NCBI RefSeq assembly: GCF_032884065.1
Contig: NC_088866.1
Coordinates: forward strand, 26,640,335 to 26,704,334
DNA: 64,000 nt
DNA from: Artemia franciscana
Taxonomy: Eukaryota > Arthropoda > Branchiopoda > Anostraca > Artemiidae
Direction: 5' to 3'
Shown piece by piece: positions 21,690 to 32,594 of this stretch (position 1 is its first letter; every line of letters starts with the position of its first letter). The translations under genes were made by a program, and so were the position numbers. The notes under the pieces are model-generated. The model saw only the letters and a list, made by a program, of their open reading frames with translations, was not told where the DNA came from and did no database searches.

Positions 21690-22268
21690 GCCTCATTAAA
21701 GCAGTTGATAAATTTTTCTTTTTTCGAGTAATGCATGGTTTTGTCAGATTCTATCAGTTTCTTTCGGATTACAACACTTGAAAAATGCACTTGAAAAAAT
21801 CGTATAATTTAAGGTATATCAAAATAGCTCTGGGAAATATAAATTATTGATGTATTTCTTTTTCTACTTCTCACAAAGAAATCCTCAATATTTTTCCGAT
21901 CTTTTTTCGTTATAAAATCGTCAAATATGACTAAATTTTGATCCTTAAGATCTAGGTCATTTACATCAATGATATCACTTTTATCATTATTCGCAAAAAA
22001 GATCCATGTCAGTTTTTTCTTCCAAGACAGTCATGTTAATCACTAAATCTTTATATGTATTTTCTTTAAGATATTTAGCATAAAGATGAATTTTTTAAAA
22101 GCATAGGTTATCACAAATCAAGTTCAAGAGTAAATTGGTTTTACCACATCCAGAGTTAACACAAATCAATAGTCGAAACGGCCATTAAGTAGCTATTAAA
22201 TTTTTATTTTGAAAACGATCTTTATTTTTTCCACATTCATATACTTTAATAGGTGCTTTTTCATCCAT
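21690..22268 (-). pseudogene. Polinton packaging ATPase (FtsK/HerA type), broken
   Basis: ATG at 22268 opens MDEKAPIKVYECG. After a stop, PFRLLICVNSGCGKTNLLLN contains the Walker A motif (about 22135-22158). HLYAKYLKENTYKDL follows. NLVIFDDFITKKD is Walker B (about 21917-21937). FFVRSRKRNTSIIYISQSYF is the family-specific segment after it. This is the A32-like genome-packaging ATPase of Polintons. Several in-frame stops and shifts show it is no longer functional. Confidence 0.82.
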
Positions 22269-22329
22269 TTACTTGGCAAAAACTTTGGTAAAAGGTAAAA
22301 TTCAACTATGAAGCTTATAGCTTTGACGA

Positions 22330-24210
22330 TTATATTCCTTAAGACCTCTCAGAAATATCTCTTACTATGGCCTAAAATTTACCTCTAATAACAACAATCC
22401 TCCTATGGAATTTCTTACCCGGATGTGCCTGCCACATATTGTCACGGTCGTGTGAATATGTGAGTCTTGTCTCAAAGAAACGTTGCATTTTCATTAAAAG
22501 CTCTCAGAAATAACTTAATACAAAAATTCGTCTCTTTTTTCATCGTTTGTGGGTGTCATTTTTCAAAATTTAAATTTTGCGAGTATCAAGATTTAAATTA
22601 ATTGAGTGTAACATGCAGGTGCACCTAATAGAGCAATATAAAAGGAGGATTTTCATTAAGGTCTCTCAGAAATATCTCTTAATATGGCTTAAATTTACCT
22701 CTAATAACAATACCCACCCTCTTGGCTTGCTTGCTAGGGCTGGTCAGCAGCATTTTGTCACGGTGTCGTGAATATTCATAGTCTTGGCTCAAAGAAAGTG
22801 GCATTTTCATTAAAAGCTCTCAGATATAACCAAATGCCAAAATATATCTCTTTCTTCATCGTTTAAGTGTTTCATCTTTCAAAATGTGTCTGATAGACAA
22901 ATAGGAATATGGTATTTTCAGTAAGAGCTCTCGGAAACATCTTAATATGGCTTAAATTTACGTCTAGTAACAACCTTCCCCCTTTGGAATAGCTTACTAG
23001 GGTGGGCCAGACACATATTGTAATAGTGGCGTGAATACGCAATTCTCAGCTCAAAGAAACGTGGCATTTTCATCAAAACCTGTCAGAAATAGCTGAATGC
23101 AAAAGTGTGTCTCTTTTTTCATTGTTTGCGTGTTTAATTTTTCAAAACGTGAAATTGCTAGTATCAAGTCTAAAATTAAGAGAATGTAACAGGCATGTGC
23201 ATCTAATAGAGCAATAGAACCCAGGTATTTTCATCAAGACCTCTCAGAAATGTCTCTAAATATGGCTTAAATTCACCTCTAATAACAACACTCCCCTGTG
23301 GAATTGCTGGCTAGGATGGGCCAGCCAAAAATGGTCACGGTGGCATGAATTCACAGTCTTGGTTCAAATAAACATGGCATTTTCATTAGAGCCTCTCAGA
23401 AACAATCGAATGCTAAAATATCTCTTATTTCATTGTTTGCGTGTTTCATTTTCATAATGTTGTTATGCAAGCATCATGATTTAAATAAATTGAATGTAAC
23501 CGGCAGGTGTATGTAATAGAGCAGTAGAAATGAGGCATTTTCATTTAGACCTCTCAGAAATATCCTTTAATATGGCTTAGATTTACCAATCTAAGCCATA
23601 TTATTTTACGTTATTAAAATCAAATTTAATTCTAATAGCAGTCCTCCCTCTCTGAAATTGCTTGCTAGGGTGGGTCAGCCACTTATTGTCAGGGTGGTGT
23701 GAATATGCATGGTCTTGGTTCAAAGTCACCTGGCATTTCCATTAAAACTTCTCAGAAATAGCCGAATGGTGAAGTTTGCCTTTTTTCATTGTTTGCATGT
23801 TTCTTTTTTCAAAATGTGATTTTGAAAAATGGCATGTGCATCTAACAGAGAAAAATTAATTGAACTTAACAGGCAGGTACATCTAATAAAGCAATATAAA
23901 CGGGGGATTTTCGTTAAGGCCTCTCAGAAACATCTCTTAATATGGTTTAAAATTACCTGTAATAACAACCCTCCCACTTTGGAATTGCATGCTAGGGTTG
24001 GCCAGCCACATATTGTCACGGTGCCGTGAATATGCACAGATTTGGCTCATAGAAACGTGGCATTTTCATGAAAAGCTCTCAGAAATAACCGAATGCGATT
24101 TTTTTTCTTTTTCATCGTTTACTTGTTTCATTTTTCAAAATATGATTTTTGCTAGTATTAAGATTTGAATTAATGGAATATAAAAGGCAGGTGCATGATT
24201 AGATCAAACA
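22330..24210. repeat. Decayed satellite, six units of about 270-370 bp
   Basis: Units begin with (C)TCTCAGAAA(T/C)ATCTCTTAATATGG at about 22339, 22655, 22926, 23238, 23549 and 23919. Each contains TGGAATTGCTTGCTAGGGTGGGCCAGCC, ATTGTCACGGTGGCGTGAATATGCA, GTGGCATTTTCATTAAAAGC and GCAGGTGCATCTAATAGAGC. Divergence between units is high, so the array is old. The short frames in it are chance products. Confidence 0.88.
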
Positions 24211-24715
24211 TCAATAACATATGGATGCTTCTGCGCTCTCATGTGGAAAGGGCTGGAAGCATGCAATCCATGTAATCGTTCTAGAAAACGGGCAGGGAAT
24301 TCCCCCGTGCGTGGATCGGGTATCACGTGGAAAGTATTTCAGAATAATCATATTATGAAGGCTTTCATACTCCAACTGTCTAGCGCTTCATTGCATTGAG
24401 GGTAAATCGTTTTCGAATCCTAATGCGGACAAAAACTTTGCAATACAAAATTGCCCTTGAGAAAAATACGCATTTAAAGAGAATGAAATATCTTAAAGTA
24501 TTACGTAACAACCCACGTGACCACCGTCATTCCGTAATAACCCACTTGTTTGCTCTCCTCAGTTACCAGTGCAAGATCCCCACAGGTCCAGAAGAAACAA
24601 GTCGCGTGAGAATGCGTCATCCTTAACATAAGTAAACATTCTCTATTACATAACAACCAAAGCAATCATGAGAAATGTCTCAAAGAAAAATGTCTTGTCG
24701 GTGAAATTGATTATT
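24210..24715. other. Spacer between two tandem arrays
   Basis: No repeat unit or gene recognised. A 76-residue frame at 24396-24626 is unsupported. Confidence 0.3.
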
Positions 24716-24718
24716 CGG

Positions 24719-25260
24719 ACCCCTGATAGAATTGGATGCTAGGCCCCAGTTGCAATTAGTTGGTAGGGCTGCCGTTGGAATTGGTTGCTAGGGGTCCCCC
24801 GTTAGAATTGCTTGCTATGGCTCCCAGTGAAAATGGATACTAGAGGCAACGTTGGAATTAGTTGCTAGGGACCTGGTTGAATTAGTTGCTAGACCCTCCG
24901 TTGGAATTGGATGCTAGACCTTTCTCCGTTGGAATTGGATGCTAGGGTCCTCCCAGTGAAATTGGATTCTAGGGGCCCCAATGGAATTGGTTGCTAGGGA
25001 CCTGGTTAAATTGGTTGCTAGAGCCTTTGCTAGAATTGGATGCTAGTCCCCCCTGTTGGAATTGGATGCTAGGGCCCTTCCAGTGAAACTGGATGCTAGG
25101 GGCCCTGATGGAATTGGATACTAGGGCCATCGTTGGAATTGACTGTTAGGGCTCCCCTGGTAGTCAGGTTGGGGCCCCAGTTGGATTGGATACTAGGGAC
25201 CCATTGGAATTGACTACTAGGCCAGCCCTGTTGGAATTGGTTTCTAGGGTGCTCCCACTA
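24719..25260. repeat. Short-unit minisatellite, TTGGAATTGGATGCTAGGG
   Basis: About twenty imperfect units of 24-30 bp built on (G)TTGGAATTGG(A/T)TGCTAGGG plus a C-rich spacer. Longer-period repeats exist (GGGACCTGGTT...GAATT appears at about 24867 and 24998). The core matches the centre of the satellite unit at 22.3-24.2 kb. Confidence 0.9.
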
Positions 25261-25269
25261 CTCACATTT

Positions 25270-25850
25270 TACCCTGCGAGCTGGTAGGGATGGAGGATTT
25301 CAAACCCAGAGGCATGGTTGCTTGACCTTTGAACTATTTTGTACAAAATTGCTATGTCAGAATTTCGATCGAAGATGTTAGGAGAAAAACAGAGCGGCGG
25401 CTTGTTGCCCTCCATTTACTTTTGACTTTTAAAAAGGGCACCAGAACTTTTAATTTGCAATCGAATTAAATCCATCCCAAGTTTACGCGATCCCTTCCAT
25501 TTGAATTGTCTCTGGGAAATATCCAGGGGAGTATGGGGGAATTTTCCACGGTGGAGAATTTTCTGCGGGAGAATCTTTTGGGGGTAATTTTCCTGAGGGG
25601 ATTTTCTGGAGGACATTTTCTGCGGGAAAAATTTTCCAGGGGGGGGGGGCTTAGACGCATTTGTATTAACAACAATTCAAGTAAAAAGTAAACGATTATT
25701 TTGGATATATGACCAATAGCCGTTTTCAGCGAAATACAAGAAAAAATGTAAAAAAAAGAGTTCAATAATAAATTTAAATCACGATCAAAGCTTCTCAACA
25801 CAGAAATTAAACAAATTCAAAACCAAAAGAATTTTTTTGAGAAACGATTT
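25270..25850. other. Non-coding stretch with GGGAGAATTTTC-type repeats
   Basis: Positions 25540-25655 contain short repeats of a G-rich phrase resembling the 'GGGGGATTTT...GGAGGATCTTTCC' segment of family A. A diverged family A fragment is likely. No gene seen. Confidence 0.4.
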
Positions 25851-26230
25851 GTCCTAGCCAAGTGGCTAGCATGCTCGTCTTAAAATCCATTGTCCATGAG
25901 GACAGGGTTTTGAGCCCTGGTGCTACTTGTTCTTTAGTTTGAAACGGGAGTCAATGACGTGACTCAGTAAGCTCAGCCAAAGTCGACCCAGCTCTTAAAG
26001 GGAAACTAGATGAATCTGGGGGAGGTAAACAGGAAGGGTGTGCGAAGGGACAGGAAAGCTGTCCCCCTCCACTACTCTTCCTGGCTGAAGGGTCCCGAAA
26101 CGGAGATCAGTACCCTCGGTAAGGATATAGGGCCTGATTTCATACCTTTACATTTTTTAAGGCTCTTTCAATTTGGGTTTTTAGTTAACTTCTATGTTTC
26201 GCGTCGAGGAACTTTTTAATTACGAGTTCA
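25850..26230 (+). repeat. tRNA-derived SINE, copy 2
   Basis: An A-box-like TAGCCAAGTGG at 25855-25865 and a degenerate B box GGTTTTGAGCCC near 25906. The body shares GGGAGTCAATGACGTGACTC, CGACCCAGCTCTTAAAGGG, AACAGGAAGGGTG and CTTCCTGGCTGAAGGGTC with the copy at 11.4 kb. The head resembles a tRNA with a long variable arm. Confidence 0.75.
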
Positions 26231-26934
26231 ATTTTTAATTACTTTCTTTGTTTATTTTTTCTTCTGTTTCACTGAGGACGGCTAAACAGAAAAGTCCCAA
26301 ACCTGTGTAATTGTATCAGCTATATTCTCATTAAAATACGTGAACAGAATAACATAAAATGTTATTTTATTAACGCATCTAGTAAAAACCGCAAAGTCAC
26401 GGTTTTTTCTACACCATATCTAAAACACCCACCCAATTTGCTTTGGTTGTTTTAAATAATACTGTCTTAGCCGACTCTACGAGTGATTATTAAAAATCAG
26501 ACTTTTGACTAGACAAATTTTTCGCGACGAGGGAGGGTCGAATACTTATACCTGTGTGGTGTAACGCCCAGTACTTTCGAGTCTGTACTTCCCCATGCAT
26601 TATTAACTTTGGCATAATTCCTGATGACTATAAGGGTTTAGCAGATACTTTATTATAGTTGAAATAGGCGACTACACGGGTCGCCGATTTATTTTTATTT
26701 TTTGAAGTTGCTATTTTTAGTAAATTCGCTGTTTTCTGGGATAATGTGTTAAAAATGACATCAATTTATTTATGTTGCAAACATTTTCTTTGGCAAAATA
26801 TTAGGATTCTAAAGTCAAAAAAAAAATCGCAACAGCGATGAAAAAATCACTAACTAATTGCACGAGCCCGTATTTTTTTTTATCTAATTATATTTTGTTT
26901 TACAGCTGCGATCTTTGGTGTAATTTGATGTTTC

Positions 26935-27540
26935 TAGGAGAAAGAGTGCCAGAGGAATGATCACGAGTGCGTGTTTATTTATTTTTTTCCCCAGGGGTGA
27001 TCACTTAGAACTAATGGTCCTCAAAGATAGCTAGAGGGCTCATTAGAACTAAAATTAAAAGTCCTAGTGCCAATTTAACTGACCAAAAAGATTGAAGGGC
27101 AACTAGTCCCCGTTGCACGTCGTTTTTCACCAGGAACTTCCGATCAAAATTCTGAGATAGCCAATTGATTCAGCATTATTGGAAAGTCCAATAACTGTGA
27201 CTCTGGGTGTGATCCCCTGAAAATCCCCCCACAGTCCATGAAACAATATCAGTGAGTTATGCAATTTGGCTTTTGTTAGGAACAGTCTTTGTTATTGGGA
27301 AACATGCGAAATTTTGTTTTTTTTGGGGGGGGGATTTTCTACGGGGTAAGTTCATATGGAAATAATTTTCCTTGGGAGGAAAGTTTCTATAGTGAGGTCA
27401 AAGAGGAAAGCCCCCTAGGGCTGAGCAAGGAAAGCCCCCTCATATACAGAATAATTTCTGTCCGTTTCAAGTTTTAATAGGCTACTGCTCCTTACTTTCA
27501 GTTGAAAAAGCTCGTTATTTTATTTTTTTTCAATTCTTAT
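26935..27540 (+). repeat. Family A repeat, partial diverged copy
   Basis: Begins in the 'GATCACGAGTGCGTGTTTATTT...CCCCAGGGGTGATCA' block and ends near CTTACTTTCAGTTGAAAAAGC. The 5' head and one internal inverted-repeat module are missing. Confidence 0.65.
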
Positions 27541-28026
27541 AAAGAAACAAACAATTCCTTCATGATTTAATATCATGTACTGATTTTTTTCTACTGGTCA
27601 AATCTTTTCATCTTCTCGTTGACATTCCATCTAAAGAGCTTTCACTTTCTATTTACTTGTTGATCTTCCAACATTAATCACATAGCATATTCGCCCCTCC
27701 CCTCCATATCATTCGATTATCAATTCATTTCTGTATTTCAGATTCATTTTTATACAAATCATATTAAGTAAGAAATAATTATTAGATAAGGCTTAACGAT
27801 CAACAATAGGATGTAAGGTTTAATGTTGAAGAAGAATTGCACGCATAATTAAACAAAAAATGTGGATTGAAAAAATTGGCATCATAGTTTTTACTGCTTT
27901 TTCAGTTGTAGTGAACAGCCTACAAGAGACTAAAAGAAGTTCAATCTAATTTTTGGGACCCTGGGAACCCTGGGTGCCTGTGTTTCCAAGATATAGGAAA
28001 TGCCAGCCCTGAGGAGCGGTGGTCTA

Positions 28027-28226
28027 CAGTGGTGGATCCAGGGGAGCCAGAGGAACCCCAGGTCCCCCAGTTTTTTCTGGGGCCCTCATTTCTTGTTTTT
28101 TCTGTTTGTCAATCTTTTGTCAATTTGGTCAATTATTCGTGCCCTTGTCACATCCCCCCAGATTTGTCTTATTAAAGTCCTTATCACCTTGCTTCCCTCC
28201 AAGGTTTTGCTCTAGATCCACCCCTG
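28027..28226. mobile_element. hAT-type MITE with 8-bp target duplication
   Basis: A 200-bp element. The left end is CAGTGGTGGATCCAG and the right end is the inverse of CAGGGGTGGATCTAG. It is flanked by GTGGTCTA (28019-28026) and GTGATCTA (28227-28234), matching 7 of 8 bases. An 8-bp duplication with CAG-type ends is the hAT signature. It has no transposase, so it is non-autonomous. Confidence 0.82.
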
Positions 28227-28472
28227 GTGATCTATGGAGGGAGGAAGACAGTAACATTGATATATTAGGCAGCCGTGTGTGAACTGCATAATTCTTTTTT
28301 TTTTTTTATGTCAAAATATAGAAACCGACATGTTGAAGCCGATTTCTCCTATGATATAATTTTTCTTTGGGCAACGTAAAATAACAAAAACGTGGTGGAA
28401 GATTGTGTTTTAAGATATGCAGTTAAAATGCTGAAGATGTAAAGACAAAGGACTAGACACAAACCTAAAGCA

Positions 28473-30118
28473 AACAGTTTGTAGTAACGAACTGTAAGTA
28501 AGGAGCGACCCCGCTCAATAGTAACCGACACACTAAAAAACGGAACTTTGATACCAATAGATGCATCAAAAGAATTGAATTTTTATGCTAATTTTAAATA
28601 TATAAGTTTCATCAATTTTGGTCTTACCCATCAAAAGTTACGAGACTGAAATGATTTACCTTATTTTCGAAAAGAGGACGAAACCTCCCTAAAAGTCATA
28701 GAATCTTAATGAAAATCACACCATCAGATTCAGCGTATCAGATTAATACTGTGGAGTTTCAAGCTCCTATCTGCAAAAATGTGGAATTTTGTATTTTTTG
28801 CCAGAAGAATGATCACGGATGTGAATTTATTTGTTTTTGTTTTTTTTCCCCAAGGATGATCATATCGACTCAGTGGTCCCAGAATATCACGAGAGGGCTC
28901 ATTCGAACGGAAATTAAAAGTATTACTAGGATTCCTCTCACGCTCAATGGTTTCCCAAAGTAACTGGATTGAAATTTTGAGATTGCCATTTTGTTCAGCA
29001 TAGTCGAAAAATTTGATAGCTATTTTTTTTAGGATGACCTAATCCCCCACAGGCCCCGTGGGAAGGGTTGCAAGCTATGAAGTTTTACAATTGTTTAAAT
29101 ATAGTATTGGTTATTGGCAAGTGTACAGACATTTTCAGAGGGGATTTTTTCGTGTCGGGGAGGGAGGTGGGGAGGTAAGTTACGTGGTAGGATCTCTCCA
29201 TGGAAGAATTTTTCATGGGAGAAGGGAATTTTCCATGAAGGGGTACCGGATTTCCCAGCATTATTTAGAAAACGAAAAAAAAAATTGAATAAAAAACAAG
29301 TTTTTAATTGAAAGTAAGGAGCAACATTAAAACTTAAGAATGAATAGAAATTATTATTTATATGAGGGGGTTTGCCCCCTCTTCAATACCTCGCTCTTTA
29401 CGCTTAAGCTATTTTAGCACCTTCGTAAGAGCTATTTATTCTAATTAAACCCTTTGTGATTCAGGGTTCTTACTTAAAGAATTGGAATAAAATTCGAACT
29501 TTAGCATAAAGAGCGAGGTATAGACGAGCGGATACTTAATAAAAACATACGAATATAAAAGTTCATTAATTAAGTTAATTCGTAAGATGCGTATATTTAT
29601 TACTGATAAAAACGTTTGCAAATATAAATTAAAAGTTCTTCTGCTTTTTAAAAGCAGCCAAAAAATTGGTGGGCAACTAGGCCCTCTCTTCCGCCCCCTT
29701 TTTTCTCCAAATCGTCTGGTCAAAATTATGAGAAAGCAATTTAGCCAAAAAGAATAAAATTAATATGAAAATTTGGATTTAATAATTCATGTACGGTGAG
29801 TCAAAACCAAAACTTGCATTAATTCAAAAACGTCCAGACATTAAATTTGAAAAAAGTATTTCCTAACTGAAATTAAGCAGTGACATTAAAACTTAAAACG
29901 AACAGAAATTATTCGAATGTGAAAGGGGCCATCCCCTCCTCAACGCCTCGCTCTTAAAGTAAAGTTTGACTCTTTCTCACAACTCTATTTTTTATAACAA
30001 TAAGAAACTTTAGCGTGTAGAGCGAGGTGACAGCCCCTTTCATATACGGCATAATTTCTGTTCGTTTTAAGTTTTAATGTCGCTTCTTAATTTCAGTTAA
30101 GAACTTGTTTTTTTTTAT
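28473..30118 (+). repeat. Family A repeat, near full-length
   Basis: Starts with the CAGTTTGTAGTAACGAACTGT palindrome variant and GTAAGGAGCGACCCCGCTC, runs through all conserved blocks, and ends with the terminal inverted module GGCATAATTTCTGTTCG...CGCTTCTTAATTTCAGTTAAG. Confidence 0.85.
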
Positions 30119-30838
30119 TTATTTGACAATAAAGAAAAAAGTCATGGTTTGTTAGATACTGTACTGCCAGGGCTATGAAAAGCTATTGGTAATTCTTGCT
30201 TTTCACAAATTCAACACTACCAATAGTTTAATAGTCAGAAAATATTCGTCAATGATGTCAAAAAGAACATCAATGTTTTGCCAAAGAGTTGGACTCACCT
30301 TTCTTCGGTCTTGTCAAAATTCCTCTCGGAAGGAACAAAATAAAATAAATTTCTTACAGTTTCTTTAGAGGAACTGTTTCATTCTTTCCAGCACATAGAG
30401 GGACCAGTCTTTCTTAAATCAATTCAAGTGCTTAGAGCTATTTATTCACAAAGTAAAGAATTCGCTGAAATGGTTTAATTTTTTTGGGTGGACAAATTCA
30501 CACTGGGTGTGAATGTGTCCATACTCATCCATGTCCATGTCCATGTGTGAGGCTCAGGCCTCAAAAGTCTATTGCCTGCACTCCTCTCCACCCCTCCCCC
30601 CCAAAAAACAAGAGAGACGATTTAGACTAACTTGAACTTAGCAGTTTACATAGGAAATTATTACAGATAATGTGCTATAAATAAGATCAAATAAAAACGT
30701 AAGGATCTAGATGTTCCACAGAAGTCACTAACCGGTACATCGAAACTGCATTGTTTACTGCTAAATGTTTATCATCATATAATTGAACAATATAATAATG
30801 GCATAATGAATACGCACCAGAAGTCTAGTTTGTCGGGG

Positions 30839-31087
30839 TATAAAAGAGAGAAAATATTCGACTATAACGAATATGTGGCTTGTCCGCTGCTTTAGTTCGC
30901 TAGTTATTTTTTATTATATTTTGACTAGTCAGTTATTGTGTACTGATTTTAAGTGGATGATTAGAATTATTTTAAATTATTTCATAAGAGTTGACTATAG
31001 ATTGTATACATATATTTATGTTTTGACGACTAAATGAATATTCAGCTTGTCCGCTGCCCGTTTTGAAAATAAATTGAATTGAATTGA
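30839..31087 (+). promoter_or_regulatory. TATA box to AATAAA unit (possible solo LTR or short transcription unit)
   Basis: TATAAAA at 30839-30845 is followed about 225 bp later by AATAAA (near 31068) and a TTGAATTGAATTGAAAA tail. The phrase GCTTGTCCGCTG occurs twice (about 30882 and 31038). The arrangement resembles an LTR or a small retroelement end, but no flanking coding domain or paired LTR is visible. Confidence 0.3.
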
Positions 31088-31502
31088 AAACAAGGAAACA
31101 ATAATGAACAGCTAGTAAGAAGCAATAAATGAATATAAAAAAACAGGATAAGCCAATATCATTTATTTAATTATTAAGAGTTCACATTATAATAATGTAA
31201 TACTTTATTATCAGATATAATAATATAATTAAGAATTACAATGTAATATTGTATACGCCCAAGAAACCAAGCCTGAAACAATAACAATATGCTGAACAAT
31301 AACAATAAACCGAACAATAACAATAACTGAAACAATAAACCGGAAACAATAATGAACAGCAATTAAGAAACAATAAATACATACAAAATACATCAAAAGA
31401 ATCAAACTGAAACTCATGTTGTGGGTAGGGTCAGTCAAAATAAGCTTGTTGAGATAACGAAGCCCAGAAGAACAAGTAGACGTTTCTTCAATCTTTAATT
31501 AA

Positions 31503-31551
31503 GTGTTGTAACATTTTTCAGTCAATTAACCCTTAAAATATGTTACAACAC
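31503..31551. repeat. 12-bp inverted repeat hairpin
   Basis: GTGTTGTAACAT at 31503-31514 is the exact inverse of ATGTTACAACAC at 31540-31551, with a 25-nt loop. Confidence 0.7.
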
Positions 31552-32594
31552 GTAGCATGTCGTTTATTACTTGTTGTTGATAATAATTCTATCGTAAATT
31601 CTTCCTATTTGTTCTTTCAAGACCTTCCTCGTAAAGGATATTTCACAATCGTTTTCTGGTCAATAATTTGTTCTATGACTGGTATATATGGTATATTAAT
31701 TAAAATTAATTGATCATTCTTCTTATTAACGTACCAATGACAGTGAATTGAAACCCGATTATTTGAATTTGTTGAAGCTTAGAAAAAATAAAGATCCTCC
31801 AGAGCCAACGATGGCACTATTTAGCCCGAGCCACTGATGGCGTCCAATCATCGTTTCAGTTGCTGGGTCTTGTTCTACAGGGAGAGGTAGCAAGCCTGAA
31901 GTCCATTCTTAGGTTAGCTGTGGTCGAATCTGGGGCACTGTATGGTCAAGCAGGGTATCAATCGACCGTACTACTAGAGGTTTAAGCCGAAACTACCATG
32001 TACATTTCAAAAAATTAAAGAGAATTCAAAACATTAAACACCATTTTGCGAACCCCAACGTCGACTGATTTCATCAAAGGCAAAGGCCCATTAGCGAATT
32101 CTCTCGGGGGATTACTTATCATTGCAACCTATTGAGAATTTGTGATTTGATTTTCAAACATGATTGAAATTAATGGAATTGTGTTGGCAAAGTTTTCAAT
32201 CAAAGCGGGTTGAACCAGAGAGAATTCGAAGATCCGTCAAACTGATCAAGTGAAATCTCTTTTGAGGTGGCTTTCAGAATTTTTGTAGCAGGTATATTTG
32301 AACATTTTCAGTGACAATCCTTTCCTGAATTTTAAAAGAAAGTTCTGCTCCCTTAGATCGAAAAAACAAAATTCACCTTTCCTAATGATACAGGTTCCCC
32401 TAAAGCTAAATATCTCTATCTTTAGCTCAAAACAATAGAGGTCTGAAGTTATTTTTTAAGACTTAAGGGAAATTATGTGTCGGTTTTTAGTTTTTTGCCG
32501 TTTATTTAGATTGCTTATCCAAGCTATATAAGTCATGGTAAGACCGCCCATTCAATTTTAGATAGTTTGACCACACAAAAAAAGTTTGTAATCA

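Larger units (their letters stand above)
18000..22275 (-). mobile_element. Decayed Polinton/Maverick-type (adintovirus-like) endogenous element
   Basis: The minus strand carries, 5' to 3': FtsK/HerA-type packaging ATPase (22268 to about 21690), a fibre-like fragment (21293-21102), unassigned frames, an Ulp1/adenain-like cysteine protease (about 19950-19500), a double-jelly-roll major capsid protein (about 19479-18480) and a second adenain-like protease (about 18480-18030). All are broken by stops and frameshifts. No protein-primed DNA polymerase, integrase or terminal inverted repeats were seen, so this is an incomplete, inactive copy. Boundaries are approximate. Confidence 0.8.
30120..32590. 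other. AT-rich interval with small repeats and one TATA unit
   Basis: Holds a CCATGTCCATGTCCATGTG micro-repeat near 30520, the TATA/AATAAA unit at 30839-31087, AACAATAACAATA-type simple repeats at 31280-31345, and a hairpin at 31503-31551. A segment at about 31090-31140 recurs at 31345-31395 (AACAATAATGAACAGC then AATAAAT). No gene recognised. Confidence 0.4.

Noticed and set aside
25416..25801. Overlapping frames on both strands rich in Pro/Arg or Gly
   Set aside because: They come from a short G-rich repeat related to family A. No domain or splice evidence.
28019..28282. 87-residue frame beginning with a Gly/Pro-rich segment
   Set aside because: It lies inside the hAT-type MITE with defined ends and target duplication. 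Collagen-like wording is accidental.
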